Assembly (NCBI RefSeq): GCF_001640805.2
Contig: NC_066856.1
Coordinates: forward strand, 310,001-374,000
DNA: 64,000 bases
Source of the DNA: Lates calcarifer
Taxonomy: Eukaryota > Chordata > Actinopteri > Centropomidae
Direction: 5' to 3'
Shown: positions 48,989 through 61,300 of the stretch, piece by piece
Layout: every line of letters starts with the position of its first letter
How positions within the stretch are numbered: the stretch's first letter is position 1
The notes under the pieces: generated by a model
Databases searched by the model: none
Told to the model about the DNA's origin: nothing
The model's input: only the letters and a program-made list of their open reading frames with translations
Translations under genes and position numbers: made by a program

Positions 48989-51900
48989 TTCTTGACGTCA
49001 TTTGGCTTTGGTAAGAGAGCAGATTTCTGAGCCACTGGGGTGTCTGTGTCAGTCTGTTCACCCAATCCTAGAGAAATACAACAACACCTGCACTGACCTA
49101 AATGATTCATAATCACACACAGTCACACACACACACCACACACACACACACATATGCACACACACCTGCGTTTCCTGAGCAGCCTCTTGTTGTTGTTGTA
49201 AATCTCTCTCGGTGTGTGTCAGCAGACAGTCTTTCTCTCTCTGAGCTGTGTCTTTGGTCACAGTTTACTGAGCTGTTAAATCTTTAATGTGACTGACAAC
49301 TGCAGCATTAGATGATGCCAGTGGGGAATCACACTAGAGGCTGTCAATTAAGCTGTTGACAGGAAGATACCAGTCTGTGTGTGCGTGTCTGTGTGTGTTC
49401 ACATTTACACAGCACAATCTCTACTATAATCACACAGCAGCAGGGTGAAGATGGACCTGAACCCCAGTCTGCTTCATGGAGATTTAGTCTGTGAGGACTG
49501 GGATGTTTCTGCAGGGGTAGTGTATAACACATCTGCTGATATCAGATGTCATCATCCAGACATTTTCTTTGTGTCTTTTTCCGTGTCAGGTCATGAGAAT
49601 GCTTTGGAAACTCCCCACAGATTATCCACTGTTGTGATCAGTATGTATGATCAGCCAGTGACATTTTTAGGTGACATTTCTGTGACCTTTTGCCTTGATG
49701 GGGCTGCTGAGACGGTGAACATCATATGCATAAAGTGTTTCTTTTGTGTGTGTCCATGTATATGTGTGTGTGCAGGTGCTTGGGGTTAAACATGCAACAA
49801 TGTTCAGCCTCTGCAGAGATCACGCTGCCTTTGGGTCATGAGGTGCAGCTGATGGTTCTGGTGTTGAGCCTCATGCACATTCAGATTTTACAGTGCGAAT
49901 TTAAGTGTGTGGGTTTGTGGTTACTGATGTGGGCAGGAGGGCTGTGGTTGCCTTGACGACCCTGGCACACTCACCAGTGGTTGAGCGTGTAAGCGATGAA
50001 TAATTCAGGGTGGTGTTGGAGGCCGCAAGCTTTTCCCACGAGGCTGGGATCACGTTCCCACAAGTCACCTGGACCTGGAGCTCCAGTCCCTCCCAGCTAC
50101 TTCGTCCCAAAGTCTGGCACTGGACAGAGAGATCCACTTTTACCTCCTCCACCTGTGGCCCCTCTCTGTTGTACAGTCAGAAAGCTGCATATTCACATGT
50201 CAAAGTCAGACCTCTGCTTGGTTGAATATTTAAACATGTAACACACTGCTGTTTAATTTTGAGAAATCGTAGTTTAGTGAAAATGTTGAAGTGCTCATTG
50301 TCTGTCTGTTGACCTGCAGTAACCCCTGAAAATAGAAATACTTAGAAATATTGTTATTATGCAGTAAATATTGTTCTTGGAATGATTCAAACATGAGATT
50401 CCTTCTCCAGCTGCTTCTTAAGTTTGTAATAATTAGCTGAGCTGTTATTTGTGGTATAAAAGGACTCAGAGCGAGGTCTTCTCCTGCTGGTTCTCTCCTT
50501 GGCAGGGAGCTAATTGTATTCACTCAGTGTTCCCGGGTGTAAATCAGATCCTGATTAGATGAGTAGAATAGAAACCAGCAGGGGAACCTGGTGGTGTTGT
50601 ACAGCCTGCAGACATCAGCTCCTCACCTGTCACACGCCTGTGTCACCTGATGTTTGTGAAGTGGTGAGTGAAACATTATCCTGGAGCTGAAGTTAGTGTT
50701 CACAGTTTGGACACACAGATCTTGCGGGTATGTCGTGGTCGTCTGCTTCTAAATATACACTGACAGAATCAATAATACATCAGCTGTGTGTTTGACTGAT
50801 CTCAGGAGAGATGAGGCTGAAGCAGAGAAATTAAAAGCCATTTCAGTCTGTACGTGAACATAAACTAGTATTATTTTTCTTTTATAATAACAACATAAAA
50901 CACGGTGTAGTCTCTTTTGTTCAGCAGCTTAGATCTAGGTCAATGGATCAGTTATGTTATGAGGTGCTCTGTGTTGTATCTTACATTGTGTCTCCCTACA
51001 TTTATTGCACATAAAGAGACCTTCATCATCAGCATTCTGATGAAGATCTCTTTATAGTAAATCAGCTGTGACTCTGTAGGTTGTTTTTATGCAGTGCATT
51101 ATAAACCTGACAGGTCCAAGAAACTGTCTGACTGTAATAATCTAACATTTGTTTGTGTGTCTAAAAAGCTGTTTGTGTAGTGAGGCTGAATGTTACTGTT
51201 GAATATCTGAGGTGATGAAGCTCCTTGTCAGCACTCTGAGGTTCAAACACTCACTGACGCTCTATGACAAACCAGGAGTCTCAGATTTACCACAACAGAT
51301 ACTAGAGTCTGACTCCTTCCAGTATCCAGTAGTGTGTGTGTTGTAGGACTTGGGGTGAAGATGGATGTGTGTATGTGAAGTTAAAGAAATTAGTTCAGTA
51401 CAGTACAGTTCTCTACGTATTGAATAGTTTATTATGGATAAACTGTGCTGACAGTCTGTTTGTATTTGTCTTTAATTACTACAATACAGATGATGGGTGT
51501 TTATTTCTGACAGGTGACAGGTGGTTTTTTAGTGAACAAATCTTTGACTGTGTGATGTCCTGTCAGATTAGGAGGGATACAGCATCAGGTGATGGATGTG
51601 ATCTATTTTCAGATAAACCCTCATTTAGCGTTTCCCTGCCTTATGGATCTGTGAGGACACTGTTGGCTTTTCACAACAAACCTGAACAACTGATGGCAAC
51701 AGTTTCCAAAAAAAGTATTTTGTCTTAGAGATTATGACGGAAAAAAAGTCTGACAGTGGTTTTCAGACCGTTGGGGGTCACTGCTCCCGATTGCTCCCCT
51801 GTGTCTTACTGTTACTGTTTCCCCTCATGTTTAAAGTCACTCTGATGTGACGGTCATCTCCTGACTGGAGTCAAGCTGCCGCGTCACCTCTCCACATAAC

Positions 51901-52307
51901 AGTTAATGTGATCTGCAGCACGAGCCGATGATATCACTGTAACCTGAGCGGACAGAGCTCCTAGCAGCTGATCAGCCACTGCTGTCGGGTGTGTTGCCAT
52001 GGCGACTGGGTTTCCTGAGGCGCGTCTCATCCATAATAGACAAACTCCACCGTCTGGCAGGTTGGCCTTTTGATGACACCCATCGGCTAATTAGCCCGCC
52101 TTCTGCTTGTCAGGTAGCAAGGCCAAGGTGGGTGGTTGAGGTGGTCCGGGGACACAAAACACTGCTGTCGCTGAGTCTCTCCTGTACTCTGTCCTCTGTT
52201 TACCAGTGTGTGACATCTGGGGATGACCCCTGAAACCTGGTCCTGAAGTGGAAGTGGTTATAAATTATTAACAGCCTGGTTTATCAGTACAAGAAGAGAC
52301 CAGCATC

Positions 52308-52338
<31 letters not shown>

Positions 52339-55300
52339 CAGGAAAATGACACCAGGTGAAAGCGAGCTAAGTTACATCTCTGCTCATTACTGTAAGTGCA
52401 ATAAAAGTGTTGTGAGTAAAAAGCTAATGAGAGTAATTTATCAGAGCACCTGTTCAACAAGCATCTGAAGAAAATCGATATTTCAGCTCTGCCCACAGTC
52501 TCCATCCACCGCCGCTGTGTTTTAGCCATAATGAGCTTGTTAGGCTAAAAGCAAATTGTTATGACCAAGCTAAAAGTAAAGCTGACTATCTATATTCTGA
52601 CTGTTTAGCCTAATTAGACTTGTATCTTTTATTTTTATCTTTATTTTCAGGGAGATATTGGTAGGACAGGCTGAGTTTACCTGGGCTGGTCCTGGTGTTA
52701 CTCTCTGTGTCAGGGACTGTTCTGTTCTTATTGTACATGTAGCTGGAGTAAAAAGGGAACTGTATGTTTTTGTATGGTGGTTGTATAAATACACCTTTTA
52801 TAGCAGCTGTGAGGAGTTTAAACCACAAGCTGTTTTTTTCCCACAGTGTGACAAAGGTGAAAGAGAAATGTTCTCTGAGTGCAGGGCGGTGGAGGTGAGC
52901 TGAGGTCTGGCCCTTCTTGAATCAGAAGCATGAGAGATCTACTTCAAAGTGCAGTGAAATCAAGTGTGGAGAAGCCAGAAATAGACTCCGGTGCATGTCA
53001 GACATTTCAGCCTCCATGCTGGTGGGACTCCTTATCTCTCCACTTCAAGACTGCTGTGATTTCTGGACAACTTTAACCTCCATCCAGCTCTCCACTGTCA
53101 GAAAGTGCTCAGAATGTTTCTAACAACATGATGTGATCAGATTACACACGAGGAACTGGTTGAAATCAGCTGAGTCCTGCTCAGGTTCAGGGTCAGGGTT
53201 TGGGCCAAATGAAACATTCTCATCATGACAACTTCATGTCACAGTGTTTGACATGTCATCTATGTAAAAGCAGCTGGTTTTATTCTTTACAGTTTTAAAT
53301 TTTCTTATTTACCTTCTTGCCGAGAGTTAGATGAGAAGACTGATAAAAACTCATGTACTGGTCCTTTAAATATGAACCACCACCACCACCACCTCCACCA
53401 CCAGATGTTAGAGACAGGCTAGCTGTTTCCAGCCTTTATGCTAAGCTAAGCTAAGCAAACCAGCTGCTGACTGTAGCTCAGTCGTATTAATCCTCTGCCC
53501 TAATACACACAAAGAAAACAAATATATTAAATAACTCAGTGTCAGACTGCAGTAGTGTAACGCAGCACTATATGAAGTATGGTGTCCATCCTGTGTGGTT
53601 ATTATTACACCAGCATGCCACATTGCAGCATGCCTTACTGAACAGCAGTGTCTTTTCTTTGCTTGCAAGCTCCCTTGTTATCCATTTGTGGAGAGAGGAC
53701 TGTCTTATTGAATAAGGAGGCTGTGGAGCTGGAGCCTCCTGCTCTCAGGAATCCTTACATCGGCAGAACACTGGGAACCATAGATCACAGAGAGAACCAG
53801 GGAATCAATGAGAGAGAGAGAGAGGGGAAAGCAGTGGAGAGGGTCATGTAAAAGTCTTGTAATCTGTCTTTGCAAGGTAAAAGACTTTTTTTTTTCCCCC
53901 CAAATTGATAGTATTGATTGCTGTGTTGATCCAGTCTTCACAGGTTGGTAGAACTGATCAGCTTTTTAGTTTCTGTGCAAAAGCTGAGGGAGGTGACAAG
54001 GACATTTACCTCATGGGAAATGTAGTCCACAAACTTTATCATGATGTAATACTAAAACAATGCAGTGCTCCTTTGTCAATAAACCAATCAAACTTTATTT
54101 GTACAGGTTATTACAATTCAAAGTGATACGCTGATATATAATAAAACAGGTCAAATGGAAAGAATCAAACTACTTCAGACTAATGCACACAAGAACAAAA
54201 ACAGATGAAGACAGTGACAAAGTGAGAGTGATTAAATAATGTCCGTAAAACATTGTAATCCAGACTGAGGAGGTTTAAAGTTTAAAGATATCAACATTGT
54301 GAGCTGGTCTCAGATCTTCTTCTTCTTTGTGGTTAGAACTCAGGCAGCAGATCCAGATTAGCTGTAAATGGTTTGTAACCTTTTTGTTTGGATCAAGATT
54401 GTCAAGATTTGACAAGAGGAGAAATGGCAGAGTTATGATATCTGAAACACATTAAAAAGAGCATCCATAGGTCCTGAGTCTTAGTCTTAGACTTAGACAG
54501 ACTTTTATTGTCATTCAGTATGCAGCAAGTGTATACAGAATGAAATTTCGTTTGCATAGGCCTCAGTTTTTACAGTTTCCAGTGTAGTGCAAATGTGTGT
54601 GCAAAAATTCTGCAAGCAGAATGGAAATAAATATACTTGAATCTTAAATATGTACAGCGTACAGAGTCATCAGGAAACAGGAACACATAACACCACCGTG
54701 ATGACACCACCGATGATGAAACTGTAGTGGATCTAAACTTGATCCCAGAGGAACACCACAGCTGTTTTGGTGTTTGTAGAAATTATTCTGCCAGAAAGAT
54801 AAGCGGTGAACCAGTTACCGTAATTTCCGGACTATTGAGCACACCTGACTATAAGCCGCACCCACTAAATTTAAAAAGAAAAAAAAAAGTACATATACAT
54901 TTGAAACATATAGTTTCAAAGCGTGTGAAAAAAGTAGCGGCTTATAGTCCGAAAATCACGGTAATTGTCTTTAACCATGTAGTCATGTACAATCAACCAG
55001 TGTCTATGATTCTGTTTCCATCTGTGCATGAACTGAACTCAGGACAATTTCAGGATCAATAACCACATTCTGATTAGTCCGCAGAACGTTACAGACTCTG
55101 TGAATCAGACTGTTTGCTGTCATTGTATAAGGTTTGAGTGGAATTACAGCCTGCTCTCTCCTCTAGTATATTCAGCCCCTTGCTGCCGTCCAATATCCTG
55201 TTAACGTTGGAGTGACAGACGGATCTGTGCTTTCCCTTCCTCTGATGGCTCATGCTCCTATCTGGATCTGATAATGGCTGCACTGTCTGGAAGCACAAAC

Positions 55301-58300
55301 ACATCACACAGCCTTACTCATTACTTACTACCCCCACCTCGTAGAAACACCACCCTTTTCCCTCATTCTGCAAAAAGACATTTAATATTCACCTTTCCTT
55401 CTGTTCTGACCAGAACACATAGAATATGGTTTGGATTTCTGTTTGGCCAAACACGCAGTGCCACGTCTAAACTGTCTACTTTTTCATCAACATCTTTTTT
55501 TTCTTTCCTCCTCTGCCACCAGAAGCAGCAGGCAATTCACCAGTGCAGTGGTTATAGGACAAAGCCAAACATGGTCACAATAAAAAAAGCTCCAGTGTCA
55601 GAGAGGAGACTGTGAGGGAGGGACAGCGATGATTACAGGACGAGGAAAAAGGAAAATAGGCATTAGGAGGAACAGAATGACAGCAGACAGAGAGAAGAGA
55701 AGGAAACATGAAGCACTGCTGAGAGAACAAGTCCACATTTTAACCATGTGTGTGATACCTCCTGCTTAATGAGATTTAATGTAAAAGTTGCCAGATTTAC
55801 AGATTCAGAAGGTTTAACCTCAGCTCTGAAAAATTCAGCTCTCATTTAAAATAAAAATAAGATTTGAGTGATTAAAAGTCAGATTGTAATATCTGTAATA
55901 GGTTTTTTAGTGTTTGACGTGCTGCAAAAATTTAATTTAAGTCCTCTTTCTCAGACTTCTTCAGAGATGGAAACGTGTCCTCTCTGATTTAACAGAGGAA
56001 AGATCTGAGACTCAGAGACAAATCAGTCCTTCATCTGTGCATTTCAAACCTAAGTCATAGTTTAATACATGGGCAGGTTGACTTTATACAGACAGATCAA
56101 TGACAGTGGACGAGACATGTGTTGATTGGCTTGTGTGGATGAACATTAGTGGGACATGTTACTAACAGAGCACTGTCTAGGACCAGAGCAACTGAATGGA
56201 GATCTCAGCTCCTCTGTATTCACTGTGTAAAAACCTGACACACATCGTAATGTTCTCACCCACTCACTGAGTGTGGGGGTGGGGGGCGCAAGGTGCAAGG
56301 AGCACAGGGAGGTGTGAGGAAATGTGATTCATGATGTGTGTGACGTTTTGTTAGTTCATGAGCAGATGTTTCACTAAAACAACTCTTCTGATGAAGTCCA
56401 AGTGAATAGTGTTTATTAATGTCTCTGTAGACAAATGTGATGTTTGTGCATGTTGAGTTCAACTCTCCCTCCATCTCCTCTGATGTTGTACCATCACCCG
56501 CTGCAGCCTCCACCTCCTCTCTAGGAAAATACAGGAAACATGAAGTGTTACTTAAGTTTTTCAGAGGAATTTCCTCAAAAAAATACCATGATAGTTTATG
56601 TTATCTGTCCTCTATATCAGCTGTGTACATCCACAGTTGAACCTCTGACAGTATAAACACTGTGTTCAGGGTCTTGACTTCCCTCTGCTCCATGTGTACT
56701 CTGCTGAGTCAGCAGATGTCCAGTTGTACCAGGCCTGTGTTTTTAAATATACAGCAGCAGTGGGTCCAGCAGGTTTCCTCAGATCTTGTTATAGCTGCTC
56801 AGACCCTGATGAGGCTCAGTCACTGTAACAGAAGCTGCAGACTCACATTTGTTCCAGAGCTGGGTAGTGGTTTGCCTTCTACTACGTTGTCCTTGCTCAC
56901 TCTCTCAGCACACTCCCTCTCCCTCCTTCGTTTAGTGAATTTGATTCACAATGTGTGTTCTATCCTGTAGCAGGCCTCCATCAGGACTAAAGCAGCTCCA
57001 CAACACTGAGAGTACGAGAATAGCTCTCAGGTTTCACAGCACAGTGCTGCTAAATGAAGAATGAGAAGGTTGGAGTCTGACAGCTTGGAGCTCACTGAAG
57101 GCCGATGTTTTCATGTCCTTTCTCTGCTCTTCAAACAATACCATTTAGTTCTCTTTGAGGGTTTTAATGGCTGCCTTTGTGCTGCTAAATGCAGCAGTTT
57201 TTGAATGTGTTGACCAGTTTTATGTTGAAGTCTGAAGAACTACAGAGAGGCAGGGACTATCCAAATCCCTAAAGCCTCTTGTGTAGGAAAGCCCGGCCGA
57301 CCCCCCCCCCCCCCCCGCCTGGTCCACAGATCTGAGCTGTGATTCCCCCTGGCAGGATTTTATAGGGACTCTGAAAGCCCCATTACACCAAAGCCTTTTC
57401 CCTGACAGGCCAAATGACATGATAACAGATGACATTCTGCTCTGTAAAATGCTATAGAGATCTCTCTATCTGTGCTCATGCCCTTTTCCTTACACAAATG
57501 TCTCTGAGAGAAAAAAGTGTCTTTAGATCTGTTCCTTTCTTTTTGTGTGTCTCATATAAACTTGTATCTTGATGACATTTAAATGGTGTTAGATTCAGAG
57601 CAGGAAGCAGCTTTACCCTCATTTATTCATGGAAATTCAGCTAAGTGGATCTTCTCTTCATATGCTTCTCATGCACAAACACTAAACTATAAATTCAGAT
57701 GTGGTAGCCTGTGGCTCTGAGCTGCTCCACAGGACCAGGTGTGGTTAACACTTCAGTGGCAGCTGTTTGAAAACAACACAGTTCTCCTCAGCTCTTGTTT
57801 ACTTTTCAGCTGGTCCAGCAGATCAGACTGGTGGCTGGTTTTACACCTCACATTGTCTCTAAATGAACAGTTTGACATTTTGGGGAATGGAGAGTTAGAG
57901 ACTAATACCACGTTTATATACACTAAAAATGAGGATTTATTCCATACTCTCCTGGTTCACATTCATTTCTCCCACAGAAGGTGTTGGAAACTTGGATTAA
58001 ACTCTGGATTAACATGAAACTCTCCTGCTTCAATCATCTGAACAAAGGATTAACAACTGCAGGACAAAGATTCAGGAGACACTTAACTACAGCTCCCAAG
58101 ATGCATGATCACATGAACCACTGGCAAGGAGAGCTGCAGATTTTGTTGTAGAGAAAAGTGAACACAGAATGTTCAGTTCTCAGTTAAACCTCTCCTTCTC
58201 CATGGCAACAGCAGCTGAGACTCATGGGCATTGTAGTATTTAGAAACAGGTTTCTCAGAAATATCTGAAATGATCTAATCAGTGCTGGTAGGCAGATTCA

Positions 58301-61300
58301 GTTTCCTCTGGGCTGAGCCAGGCTAGCTGTTTCCCTCTGTTTCTAGTATTTATGCTAAGCTAAGCTAATGGTTTCAGCTTTGTATTTACTGTATTTATTC
58401 TTCTCCTGACTCTTTCCCAAAATGTTGGACTGTAACTTTAATCCTCCTATGTTCACACTGACACTACCCTCTGACCTGGAAACCTTCCTCTCTAATGTCT
58501 CTGTGTCCATGTGTTTGTATACAGGCATGGCTCCAGAGGTATGGCTACCTCCCTGCTGCAGACCCCAGAATGTCAGTGCTGCGTTCTGCCCGAGTCATGC
58601 AGTCTGCTATTGCTGCCATGCAGCGCCGCTATGGCCTCAACGTCACAGGGACGCTGGACACGAACACTATAGAGTGAGTCACACAGCTTTAAAATGGTTA
58701 AATTAACAAATATTCATGTGCATATTGCTCTGGAAACACACATTAATGCTTGATTTTCATTATCTGATAAAGATGAAATCTGAATTCACTTATTTGCTCT
58801 CTGAAGGCAGTAACAGAGTTTCTCTGACATGGTTTAAGTGGGATGTTTTAATTTGATCAAAGGGCCTTTTACCCAGAGTACACCTCTGCTGTCAGAACAA
58901 AGGCTGCAACATGCCACAGTGTTGAAACTCAATGGACGAGAAACTGGAGCAGGGACAAGGCCTGGTCTCTCCTGGCTCTGTCAGAGGAAGGATGTGGAGT
59001 GATCTGCAGATGTTACCTGCAGATCACTGAAACACTGCTCACTGACATTTGTCCCCAGCTACACTGAAATACCATCCATGCTATAATTAGCCACTGAGGT
59101 TAAATTGGTCACTGAACTGTAAGATGTGGTGGCCAGTGGTGTGAAGGCAGACGAACAGCTGTCTGACCACTGGGCTGAAACTGAGTGAATGTGATGGGCT
59201 AACTGTAAACCTATCTCTCTGTTTCCACTCTGCTGCTCTGTGGTGATGTAGTGATAACACGATAAGGTGAGGCGTCTTCTTTACATTTGAATGAACGTAT
59301 GCCTGTGGACAGTGTGGAAGTTATAATAAACTGCATGTTTTGTGTTTAGAAATATCTTTGATGCATTTAAACAGCATCATGTATGTGCTTCTGTCCATCT
59401 TATGAATATATTTATTTATCCCCCCCCCCCTCCTGCAGGTGGATGAAGAAGCCCAGATGTGGGGTTCCTGACCAGATAGGGGGCACGTCCAAGTTCAGTG
59501 TGAGGAAACGGCGGTACGCCCTCACAGGACAGAAGTGGCAGCACAAACATATCACATACAGGTGAGTGGACTCAGTTTTATCCAGGTGTTTATTCAGTTG
59601 TAATAACGATCCAGCTCCACACACAAGATGTGAAGGCATCCTGACAACAAGATTAACCCAGAGGAGCCCAACACAAAGACACAACTGATATCTGCACACA
59701 TGCACACAGACAGAGGCCTGTGCACACAAACAGGGCTTCAGGATTTAACTAGTGTTGTTGACCTTTTCATTAAGATGCACATTCCTTGCAGAGGGACTTA
59801 AAAAGAGTCACTCTGCTGCCTTTTTTCCAGGCACTTCTCGCTCTTATCTCATCCTCCATATTTGGTTTTAAAAAAAAAAAATCTGGTTCCTGACGTGGTA
59901 GACGTGTGAAAATGTAAAATTTGGTCAGAGCTGTGGACTGTTTAGATTCTGTCTGTGGAGCAAAAGAGCAAACACAGCATCAACAACAACAACATTTGAT
60001 CTTATATAATGGTCAGATCGACTACAGAATGAAAGGTTCAGCCAGAGTTCAGCTTCTCTTAAACCTTAAACCTTCCTCTGCACACAGCTCAGAGCCTGGT
60101 CTTTAAACCATGCTGCAGAAGAACCAGCCACAAATAGGAAAAGAGTGTACATACATGCACCGGAGGCCTCTTCACCAAATTCATAATTCACATGCACATT
60201 TTCTGACAGGCAGCTCCATGAGTAATAATGTATAGGACAACATGCTCTGGTTATATTATGTTTCTGTGTTGATGTAGTGGGGTCAGTAGCCCTGCTTCTG
60301 TAATATTTTATAGCTGCTATACTGTCGCCTGCCCCATCCCCCCAGCTCCATGTTTCATGGTATAATCCTAAGGAAGTAGGCCTGTTTTTTTATTTCTGCT
60401 CTGCCTTGAGGATAAATGTATGAGCACTATTACATGCTGAATATAATCTGTGGATCAGTGACCTAGAACTGAAGTAAGACTGTTCATCATGCCTGTGCAT
60501 TTCACTGGTTTAAAGTCTCATTGCTCGGTTTGGAAGTGGTTTCATCTGTGACGGCATAGGTTTGAAGAAAAGAGGGAAATGAGCATCTTGATGAGGAGTG
60601 GAGGAGGAGAAGCAGCTGTAGAGAGAGAAAGAGGAGCTGAGAGGAGGAAACCCCAGCGGAGGGCAGAGGGTGCTCTCTGACAGATTAGGGTTATGTAATG
60701 GGATGGGAGCATTTTCTGTGTGTGTGTTTGTGTGTGTGCGTGTTGAACATGAATGTGTGCCTGGCCTCCAGTCAGCCGTCAGATGTGCCTGCAGCTGCTC
60801 CTTTTATCTCACATCGCTGCAGTGGAGGTAGTAAAGCAAATCAACATGTTTTAATGATGCTTTATTTTGAAGGTCCCGTATTTTCCAGCTAATTTCCAGG
60901 AAAAGCTGATGCTCTTTGGTACTAATTATAAAGAAAATCGCATCAATGTCAGTTATTAAGAAGCTGCTCTGTGTCTGTGTATGCTTATGGCTCAGTATGA
61001 ACTGATGAGAGTGAATAAGTGTATTCCTTTAAGTTGAAGAAGGAACACACTGCTTGTGTGTATGTGTTATGACTGTGTAGTTTCCCTTCTGGTCCAGCTG
61101 TAGATCTGCAGGGTTGTGGGTTCAGTTCAGAGCCTCTGTCATGTATCTGTCTCTGAGGTCCAAAGAATCATTTCAGAAAAACAACATTTGGAAAATCTAA
61201 CAGATGTGTGGTGGCCTCAGACCTGTGCCAGTTTCTATGCAGCCACATACAGCACTTGCTGTGGGGGGGCACTAATCACCTTGGCCTGGCCACTGTTCTG

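Larger units (their letters stand above)
44884..58524 (+). other. mmp16: mmp16 intron 1 (13.6 kb)
   Basis: Bounded by GTAAGA and ACAG. It contains several CA arrays, a degenerate AGY trinucleotide tract, a LINE 3' fragment, a TE nest around 54.1-55.1 kb, a 16-base C run and copies of a repeat with a GCTAAGCTAAGC core. I see no further coding exon. Stretches not listed separately (for example 45.6-46.6, 49.8-52.3, 55.1-57.3 kb) hold nothing I can name. Confidence 0.8.
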
